From JAKFDK01 sp036676195 (GTDB lineage Bacteria; Bacillota; Sulfobacillia; Symbiobacteriales; ZC4RG38), in NCBI GenBank assembly GCA_036676195.1, contig JAKFDK010000111.1, positions 1-19,581 on the forward strand: a stretch of 19,581 nt of DNA, in the 5' to 3' direction. Position numbers and translations under genes: made by a program. The notes under the pieces are model-generated. The model had not been told where the DNA came from and did not search any database. It was given only the letters and a program-made list of their open reading frames with translations. Shown one piece after another: positions 7,928 through 15,300 of the stretch; position 1 is the first letter of the stretch, and each line of letters opens with the position of its first letter.

Positions 7928-8644
7928 GTGTACAAGCTATTCCTCAGGATTCTGCTTTCCGTTGCTGTCGCGTCAGCGCTTCATGTTATGTTGTTCCCAA
8001 GCCGGGGAGCAGCTGGCAGCCTGGTGAGTGCAGCAACGTTTTCGCGCAGCAGCGCGGCCTACCATCCCGCTACAGGACTGCGTCAGCCCGTTGATGACGC
8101 CAGATACGGCAGCGGCAGATTCAGCCAGGGAATCCTGATTGAAGAGGGGACCATCAATCGCGCCTCTGCCAACCAGTCTGATCTTGAAACCGACGCCAGT
8201 GGGTGGTCAGCTTTCAATAGCGCCACCATCGCACAAGATCCCTCGGTGGCCTGGACCGGAAACGCTTCCCTCAAAGTGGTAAGCGCTTCCTCCAACCAGG
8301 GGGCCTATGCCCGCGTCCCCGTTACCCTCGCCAGCGGTGCGAAATATACCCTCCTCCAATCTTCTGACTGGCAACAAGTACAGATCACCGCTGTCGCACC
8401 AGTTGACACCTGGGAGGTCGTTCTGGTGCTGCAGGTTTCAGCGGAAACCGGTGTAGCATGGTTTGACGACATCCAGGCCGAGCCGTCCTTTGTCGCCAGC
8501 ACCACCTTTTCCCCGGGGCCTGATCCAGACCAGGCCTACTATTACCGGGTGACGGGGTGGAACGGTCCGCTGTACGGTGCCAGCGAGCCCGTTCTCGCCG
8601 GGACTGCCGGCATGCCCGCCAGCGTGGGCACTTGGCGCCCGTAA
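7928..8644 (+). CDS. Small secreted chimera of the flanking lectin family (header, half CBM, half CBM, FN3 end)
   Basis: 238 residues from GTG 7928; an in-frame GTG at 7859 would give 261. The N-terminus MYKLFLRILLSVAVASALH is a signal peptide. Residues about 36-80 are the family header (FSRSSAAYHPATGL, then GILIEEGTINRAS). Residues 81-142 match the first half of the N-terminal CBM-like domain of the big paralogues (SANQSDLETD, WTGNASLKVV, ASGAKYTL). From about residue 146 the sequence matches the second half of their C-terminal CBM (SDWQQVQITAVAP, WFDDIQAEPS, TTFSPGPDPDQ) and then their shared C-terminus (AYYYRVTGWNGPLYG, SVGTWRP). LamG, linker and Ig-like domains are all absent. This looks like an in-frame internal deletion or recombination between two CBM modules of a large ancestor. 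It is last in the T4SS operon, so it may be a small surface component of that machine, or a non-functional remnant. Confidence 0.8.
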   Translation: MYKLFLRILLSVAVASALHVMLFPSRGAAGSLVSAATFSRSSAAYHPATGLRQPVDDARYGSGRFSQGILIEEGTINRASANQSDLETDASGWSAFNSATIAQDPSVAWTGNASLKVVSASSNQGAYARVPVTLASGAKYTLLQSSDWQQVQITAVAPVDTWEVVLVLQVSAETGVAWFDDIQAEPSFVASTTFSPGPDPDQAYYYRVTGWNGPLYGASEPVLAGTAGMPASVGTWRP

Positions 8645-8651
8645 ACTCGTG

Positions 8652-8675
8652 CTCACAGATCTCCTACTCACAGAT
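8652..8675. repeat. 9-bp direct repeat between convergent genes
   Basis: CTCACAGAT occurs at 8652-8660 and again at 8667-8675, separated by CTCCTA. The pair lies between the plus-strand stop at 8644 and the hairpin at 8676. Function unknown; may be chance. Confidence 0.4.
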
Positions 8676-8705
8676 GGGGCCAGCTCCTTCCCCGAGGCTG
8701 GCCCC
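8676..8705. terminator. Hairpin between convergent operons, possible bidirectional terminator
   Basis: GGGGCCAGC (8676-8684) and GCTGGCCCC (8697-8705) form a perfect 9-bp G+C-rich stem with a 12-nt loop. It lies between the plus-strand stop (8644) and the minus-strand stop (8710), where a shared terminator would be expected. Neither strand has a T-run after the stem, so intrinsic termination would be atypical. Confidence 0.55.
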
Positions 8706-8709
8706 GATC

Positions 8710-11700
8710 TCAGTCGATCGCCCGATACCAGATGCCAAGCTGGTCAGAAAACCCGGCCAGCGTTGCCGCGGCGTTTGCGCTGGGGAGACTGTGCAGGGGA
8801 CCGTTCCAGGCAACTGCACGGTAAAAGTACTGCTGCCAGTCCCTGGTTCCGGGCGAGTAGGCTTCGCCGGCCATAGTGGAAGGCTCGACTTGAATACCAT
8901 CGGCCCACAGGGTGCCGGTGGTCTGTCTGAGCTGAACCCGCGCCTCGACCCACCACGTTCCTGCCGGTACCCACCCCGTGACGGACAGGCGGCGCCAGTT
9001 CGACGACCACCAGAGCGGATTGCTGGATGCCTGCCCCAGGACATTCCCGGCCCTGTCTACAAAATTCAGTGTGAGAACAGCTCCCCCGCCCCCATTGATC
9101 CCATGCGCCTTGAACCAGCCGCTGATGGTAAGTGGCTTTCCTGCCAACCCCGGACCACCAAACACCGTCTGGATCGCCTCATCGTCACCGGCACTGGTGC
9201 GGCTCATCTTGAGCGATGATGTTCCCCACTTGGAAGCAGAGTGATCCACCGTGTGGCTCCCGCTGCCGACCAGACTCCACCCCTCCGGCAGATCGGAGGA
9301 ACCAACGACCGCCTCAAAACTGCCGTTGCGCACGCTGTTAACGGCATCCTGCCAGGTCAATTGCGTTGTCCGCGTCGTGAGAGTGTCAGTCAGTGCAGCC
9401 GGAAAGGCCGCGTCCCGGGAGCGGGTCAAGGCAAAAGCGGTTGCGGCCTCCCCGGTCCAGGCGAGCCGGACCTGCGCCCCGCCCACCGAGCTGGCCGTCA
9501 GTTCCGGCGCTGCTGGCAATGTGAGACTGATCAGATTGGAGTAACCGGTTTGACCGCCGGCATCACTCAATTTGACCCGCACATCGTAGGTGGCAGGGCT
9601 GACCGGAACCGGCCAGTTCACGGTGAAAGGCTGGCCAGGTGTGACCCCGCCCCCCGGCCCGGCCGACTGCCAGACGGAGTTGCCGACCGCTCGCCACTGC
9701 ACTTCATTCCACGCCACCGCCCCGGGACTGGTCACCGTCAGGCTGAGGGATTCACCCGGACCCGCCGTGCTGCCAGGCGTGGGTGAAAGCAGACCCATGG
9801 TGGGTTCTGTCGCCACCACGATGCTGTCGGAATAGACTGGGCTGATATTGCCAGCCGCATCCCGGAACTGGACGGATACCGTTTTGGTTCCATCTCCGGT
9901 CGGCAAGCTGACAGAAACGGCGGCTGCATAGGTTTGCCAGTCGCCCCACGTCGTCCCGTCGACACTGAAGCGCATGGCCGTAACCCCGGAATGGTCGTCC
10001 GCGACCGGCAGGTCTACCCGCACAGTTACCGTGCCCGCCGTACGGGCGACCCGGGTCCCCACCGCCAGATCCTCGGGCACGACCAGGGCCCTGGTATCGC
10101 CGTCCCATGTGAACGGCTGCCCCCGGGTGAAGGATGCGCTGATGCCGGCGGCGTCCCGGGCATGAGCCGATATTCTGACCTCCCCGTGCGTCGCATTGAG
10201 ATGTTGGCCGGTTCCTTCGGAGCCAACCGTAGCAGCACCGCCAAAGGCAGAGGGCAGCCTGGGGTTCGCCACGGTTCTCCACAGGACACCGTTGAGGTAC
10301 ATCTTGAGTTCAGCGGTACTCCAGGTAACGGTAAAGAGATTCCAGCCATCGGGCGTATCGGTATCGGGAAACCACGTGTATGAACTGGTGCCGTCATCCG
10401 CTCGGGTCGACAGGGCCCAATAAGCGGAAGCAGGTTCATGCCAAAGGGCGACGCCGTAGCCGCCCACGGCACGCGGGATGTCGAAGATGCGGCCATAGCG
10501 GGATGAGGTCAGTTGCCGCGTTTCCGCGTTCACGTAGACCCACTGCTCCCATGTGCCTGCGCTCGCCGACAGCACACCGGAAGTGGGAACCGATACCGTT
10601 TCGGCCGCCCGCTCGCCACCAGGCGCAATCCACGAACTGACGAAATCCCGGGGCTCAAGTTGGACCCGACTGATATCCACATACGTCCAGTCGCCAGTGA
10701 AGTTGCCGATATTCAGACCACGAAGGAAGGTATCGCCAGTTTGGACCCTGTAGGTGGCATAGGCCCGCTTCATGCCCATGCCCACGTCCTCGATCACAGG
10801 TGTAACGTGGTGGTGCCCATTAATGGTGAAGAAGCTGAATTGGAAGCCAATACTACTGCCGTCCGCTCGGAAGAAGAAGCTTTCGGTCCATGCCTGTCCG
10901 GCAGAAACCGAGAAATTCCTTTCCAAAATGATTTCCGTGTTGGCACGGCCGGTCTGGCTGTTCGTCCGCTGAACCCGCCAGGATCCGTCGCTCTGCTGAA
11001 GGGCAGAGGAATTGTTCAAGTCTGTCGCGTTCCAGGCATGAAGTTCAGACAGGACCGGGCCGGATATCACATTATTTGACCAACCTTCAACCAGGAACCC
11101 TGGCACTTGCGCCAATCGGGGACGGGCAATATCTATGTATGTCCAATTCCCAGTGAAATTGAGGATGTCCAGGGCGCGGATGTAGGTCGCTCCTGCTTCG
11201 AGCGTACGGGTGGCGTGCGCCCGCTTCCAACCAGCACCCAGATCCTCAATGGTAGCCGGCACTACGTGGTGCCCGTTGTTCGTGAAGAACGAGAACGCGA
11301 ACCCAACCGAGGTGCCATCCGTCCGGAAGTCAAAGAACTCGGTCCAGGTTTGACCGCCGGCGGCTGGGTAGTACTGTTCCATGAGGATTTCACCATTCAA
11401 CCGCCCGGTCGCATTGTTGGTACGTTGGACGCGCCAGGCTCCGTCCTTTTGCTCCGTAGCATAGGAGTTGTTCCAATCTTCACCGTTATAACCGTGAAGG
11501 TCAGCCAGATCTGAGGCTGCAATCACGTTGGACGTGTTGGGAACCAGCCGTGGTACCCCGGCCATGACTTGCTGATCGGTCACCGGGTTGGTGGCTGGAG
11601 TGGCGCGTGCAAAGGTACCGGTCTGATACGTCCAGCTTCCGGCATAGTCATCGCCGCCGTTCAGTCGAATGGCTCCTGTCGGTGCCGTGCTGTCCTGTTC

Positions 11701-12237
11701 CAACCTCGCCGCACCGATATCCAGGTAGGTCCAGTCACCGGTGAAGTAGTGAAGGTCAAGTGCACGCAGATGGTAAGCTCCGCTCTCCAGGGTGTAGGTG
11801 GCCACGGCCAGCTTCATCCCGTTGCCCAGATCCGTAATGACCGGAACCACGGTATGATGCCCGTTGTTCGTGAAAAAAGAGATCTTGAAACCGACGTTGG
11901 GGCTGTCAGATCGAAATTTGAAACTCTCTGTCCAGGTTTGACCCGCCAACGCTGGGTAGTACTTATCCATCAGGATTTCACTGTTCTGCCGGCCGGTGGC
12001 AGCGTTGGTACGCTGGACACGCCAGAATCCATCCGACTGCCGGACCGCTGCGGAATTGTTCAAGTCGGTCACGTTCCACCCGTGCAGGTCAGCCAGATCC
12101 GCATCAATGATGGCGTTTGCCCCGGCATGGGCCAGGTGCGAACCGCCACCAGTGACCTGCAGCATCAAGATCACCAGTACCCAGATCAGGACCAGTGCAC
12201 GGGCTCGCCCCTTTCCGGAGGCCACAATCCCTTTCAT
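8710..12237 (-). CDS. Secreted 1175-aa protein with three novel jelly-roll-like modules, LamG, Ig-like and split FN3/CBM C-terminus
   Basis: ATG 12237 has GGAGG (12248-12252) 10 nt upstream. Residues 1-40 form a signal peptide (basic KGRAR, hydrophobic LVLIWVLVILMLQV, ending AHAGA). Three copies of a ~139-residue module follow at 42-181, 238-376 and 390-528, each with LHxWN, NNS, WRVQRTN, NGHH and (N/Y)FTGxWTYxDI signatures. A family header (GTFARATPATNP, GVPRLV) lies between copies 1 and 2. Next come a LamG-like domain (about 545-705: TWEQWVYVN, WNLFTVTWS, MYLNG, GEVRISAHARD), the linker WDGDTRALVVPEDLAVG (711-727), two Ig-like domains (about 728-810 and 812-908), and an FN3-like domain (909-967 plus 1135-1165) interrupted by a CBM_4_9-like jelly roll (968-1120: NGSFE to WADGIQVEPS). 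It is probably exported and carbohydrate- or surface-binding. No LPXTG, SLH or terminal membrane anchor is seen. It lies 64 bp downstream of the next larger gene with no obvious promoter between them. Confidence 0.88.
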   Translation of the reverse strand: MKGIVASGKGRARALVLIWVLVILMLQVTGGGSHLAHAGANAIIDADLADLHGWNVTDLNNSAAVRQSDGFWRVQRTNAATGRQNSEILMDKYYPALAGQTWTESFKFRSDSPNVGFKISFFTNNGHHTVVPVITDLGNGMKLAVATYTLESGAYHLRALDLHYFTGDWTYLDIGAARLEQDSTAPTGAIRLNGGDDYAGSWTYQTGTFARATPATNPVTDQQVMAGVPRLVPNTSNVIAASDLADLHGYNGEDWNNSYATEQKDGAWRVQRTNNATGRLNGEILMEQYYPAAGGQTWTEFFDFRTDGTSVGFAFSFFTNNGHHVVPATIEDLGAGWKRAHATRTLEAGATYIRALDILNFTGNWTYIDIARPRLAQVPGFLVEGWSNNVISGPVLSELHAWNATDLNNSSALQQSDGSWRVQRTNSQTGRANTEIILERNFSVSAGQAWTESFFFRADGSSIGFQFSFFTINGHHHVTPVIEDVGMGMKRAYATYRVQTGDTFLRGLNIGNFTGDWTYVDISRVQLEPRDFVSSWIAPGGERAAETVSVPTSGVLSASAGTWEQWVYVNAETRQLTSSRYGRIFDIPRAVGGYGVALWHEPASAYWALSTRADDGTSSYTWFPDTDTPDGWNLFTVTWSTAELKMYLNGVLWRTVANPRLPSAFGGAATVGSEGTGQHLNATHGEVRISAHARDAAGISASFTRGQPFTWDGDTRALVVPEDLAVGTRVARTAGTVTVRVDLPVADDHSGVTAMRFSVDGTTWGDWQTYAAAVSVSLPTGDGTKTVSVQFRDAAGNISPVYSDSIVVATEPTMGLLSPTPGSTAGPGESLSLTVTSPGAVAWNEVQWRAVGNSVWQSAGPGGGVTPGQPFTVNWPVPVSPATYDVRVKLSDAGGQTGYSNLISLTLPAAPELTASSVGGAQVRLAWTGEAATAFALTRSRDAAFPAALTDTLTTRTTQLTWQDAVNSVRNGSFEAVVGSSDLPEGWSLVGSGSHTVDHSASKWGTSSLKMSRTSAGDDEAIQTVFGGPGLAGKPLTISGWFKAHGINGGGGAVLTLNFVDRAGNVLGQASSNPLWWSSNWRRLSVTGWVPAGTWWVEARVQLRQTTGTLWADGIQVEPSTMAGEAYSPGTRDWQQYFYRAVAWNGPLHSLPSANAAATLAGFSDQLGIWYRAID
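10654..11070 (-). repeat. Novel ~139-aa module, copy 3 of 3
   Basis: Encodes residues about 390-528. Signatures: SELHAWNATDLNNS, WRVQRTNSQTGRANTEI, FFTINGHHHV and NFTGDWTYVDISRVQLE. It follows copy 2 after a short stretch resembling the family header end (PGFLVEGWSNNV). Boundaries are approximate. Confidence 0.8.
11110..11526 (-). repeat. Novel ~139-aa module, copy 2 of 3
   Basis: Encodes residues about 238-376. Signatures: ADLHGYNGEDWNNS, WRVQRTNNATGRLNGEI, FFTNNGHHVV and NFTGNWTYIDIARPRLA. It sits where the header would normally run from GVPRLV to GFLVE. Boundaries are approximate. Confidence 0.8.
11695..12114 (-). repeat. Novel ~139-aa module, copy 1 of 3
   Basis: Encodes residues about 42-181, directly after the signal peptide. 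Signatures: ADLHGWNVTDLNNS, WRVQRTNAATGRQNSEI, FFTNNGHHTV and YFTGDWTYLDIGAARLE. The family header comes after this copy, not before it. Boundaries are approximate. Confidence 0.8.
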
Positions 12238-12247
12238 GGCTGTCTTT

Positions 12248-12252
12248 CCTCC
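12248..12252 (-). promoter_or_regulatory. Ribosome binding site of the 1175-aa lectin gene
   Basis: GGAGG is 10 nt upstream of ATG 12237, inside the 64-bp gap after the upstream stop (12302). Confidence 0.55.
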
Positions 12253-12301
12253 AGTCCCGTTGCTGTCACCTGCCAGCGCAGCCGGACCGCAAGCTCACGT
12301 C

Positions 12302-15300
12302 TCATGGGGTGGAACTGTGCCAGACTCCCAGATTCTCCGGGAACGCCGGCGGCACCGTTCCCGTAGCTGTGCCTGAGCCGCTGAACAATGGCCCGTTCCA
12401 ACCCGTGACCTGGTAGTAATAAGCCGGCTGATCAGTGGGTTCAGGCGTGAATACAGCCGTGGGGAGCCGTGATGGTTCCACCTGGATACCATCGGCCCAC
12501 AGGGTGCCGCTGGCCTGGAACAGTTCCACACTGACTTCAACCGCCCAGGTAGACTCAGGCGCCCACCCGCTGACCGATACCTGCTGCCAGTCGGCGGTAA
12601 CCTGCACAGGGGTGCTGGATACACGTGCCAGCAACTGGCCGGAGCGGTCGAGGAACTGCAGGGTCAGTATGGCACCCGCCCCGATGGTCCCGGTGACACT
12701 GTCTGCCTTCAACCAGCCACTGGCAGTCACAGACTTGCCCGACAAACCAGGACCTGTGAACACAGTCTGCGTGGCACCATCCTGCCCGGCCGTGGTGCGG
12801 CTGAGCTTCAGACCCATGCTGCCCCACCGGGCGTTAGCCGGATCCACAGCATGCGTCCCGGTACCAGACATGGCCCAGTGTGCGGGCAGACCGCCGGACG
12901 CTGTCTGTTCAAAACTGCCGTTCGTCACCCCGTTGAAGGGATACGGCCAGGATGTGGCAGCCGTCAACACCGGCAGCGTATCACTCGCTCCGGCCGGGAA
13001 TGCCGGGTCGGCGGACCGGATGAGGGTAAAGCCAGTACCACCGCCGGCAGTCCATTCGATTCCTCCCCCCCTGGCCGATGCCACCGGTGCCGAGGGCAGT
13101 GTCAGCCAGATGGTCTCGCTGTTCTGGCTCTGACCGGACGCATCGGCCAGCTTCACTCTGATATCATAGGCGCCGGGTGCGGTCGGTACTGACCAGTTGA
13201 CGGTGAAAGGGACGCCGGGGGTGACAGCTCCACCGGTCCCGACTGACTGCCATACCGAGTCGCCCGCCCGCTTCCATTCCAAACCTGACCAGGAAACAGC
13301 CTGATGGTGGCTGACCGTAAGACCGAGCGTGCCGCCTGCCCCTGCTGTGCTCCCGGCGGCGGGCCTCAGCATCCCCAGGGGCGGTGCAGTGACCACCTCG
13401 ACCCGGGCCGAATACCCGGGACTCACATTGCCGGCGGCATCCCGGAACTGGACATAGACCGATTTCGGGCCATCCCCGGCCGCCAGTGTATAAAGAACCG
13501 GCGTCACGTAGGGTTGCCAGACCCCCCAGGCAATTCCATCGCTGCTCAGACGCATCTCTGTCACCTGCGCCGCTGCACCCTGGAGCGGCAGGTCCACCCG
13601 GACCGTCACGGCCTGAGCGGCAGCGCCCAGTGCGCGCGTGCCCAGGGAGAGGTCCCGTGGCACCAACCGGGCCGTCGTGTGGATGTCCCAGGATAACCGG
13701 CTGGCCGACGCCGCCGCAGCCAGGTCATCACTGCCGCGGGCGCGGGTGGACGTGCGCCATTCGCCGATCAGGCCGTTATGCCATCCGGTGGTGGCCACGC
13801 CGCCCGTGCTGGAGCCACTGGCGCCCACGAACGCGACCGGCCCCAGTGCCGAAGGCATGCGGGGACTGGCAACGGAACTGACCTGGGTGCCATCGACAAA
13901 CAGAGCAAGTTCGTTGCTGGCCCACCGCATGGCCAGGTGGTGCCAGCCAACGGACAGGCGGGTGCCGAAGGTAGCCGTGGAGTCGGTCCCAGAGCTGTCC
14001 CTTGTGCGGGCGCTCCAGTAGCCGCCGGCATCGCGCCATAAGACCAGCGCGTTCATGGTGTCGGCGGCATCACGGACTGTAAACAAGTGACGGTTCTGGC
14101 CAGTCGCGATGCCATCTTCCCACACCCAGCCGTCAACAGTCCCTTCCGCTGCCGACAGGAGCCCGGCGGTTGGGATGGTGAGCGTCTCGGCCGCCCGGGT
14201 GGTGCCGCCCGGCGTCCAGGAGGTGAGGTACCCTGCCTCCAGTTGCGCTCCGTCCCACCACAGTGATTCGCCGGCGGCGGCAGCCAGCAAGGCCAGTTCC
14301 ACGTAGCACGACGCCGCGCCTACCGGTGCGGTATTGGTGACCGAAAGCCTGGTCCACTCCCCGGTGGCTGGCGTGAGTGGACTGGACTGACCGGAAAGGT
14401 ACTGCCCATTCTGGTCGTACCAGTAGATGATCGCCACCCAGTCTCTGGCAGCGGTGGTTTGGGCCCAGGCGTAGGCGCTGAAGGTGTAGATGGTACCACT
14501 GGTAACCGGAATGCGCTGGCTGTCGGAACGAATGGCCAGATTCCCGGCGGCGGTGGCCGTGACCCGGGCGGAAGCCACGCCGATCCCCGCCCGGGTCTGG
14601 TCAGTCGCCAACGGCACCGAAACATTGGCCGACCATGCCTGGAGTCCGGTCAGACCGGTCTCCGCACTGGCCTGGTTGGCAGACAGCAGGTTGGTTGTCT
14701 GACCCTCGATGAGGAACCCCTCTCGGGCAGAAGGCCAGGGGGTATACACCCGCGGCTCCCCTGCGACCACATGAGTGCCGATCTCGGGGCTATAGGCGTC
14801 GGAACTGCGCAGGAAACTGTTTGCACGGTAGGACCAGGCCCCAACGATTCCGGCATCATCGTTCACGACTACGCGGCCGGTGGGGAACGCAGTCTGGACC
14901 GTGATGCTCCCCTGATAGACCGGGCTGAGGTTACCTGCTGCATCTTGTAGCTGTACGTAAACCGTTTTCAGACCATCCCCGGCTGGCAATATATAAAGGA
15001 AGGGCGACACGTACGGCTGCCATGATTCCCAGGTGCTGTTGTCATGGCTCAGCCGCATGCTGGTATTACCCCACGCCGGGTCCAGGGCCGGCAGGTCCAG
15101 CCGGACCGTTACCGCTTGTCCCGCTGCAACCGCCGTCCGGGAACCAATGGCGACATCCGCGGGCACCACCAGTGCGGTCGTGTCACGATCCCAAACGAGT
15201 TCGCCCTGCGTGAGCCTGCTGCTGCCATGGGTAGCGGCAATATCATCATCGGTACGGGCGCGGGACGAAACGCGCACATGACCGATCAGTGTGTTGGACT

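Noticed and set aside
10513..12366. Plus-strand ORFs (10513-11079, 11107-11514, 11569-12366) opposite the 1175-aa lectin
   Set aside because: The three resemble each other only because the three coding modules beneath them are repeats. No ribosome sites or domains of their own.
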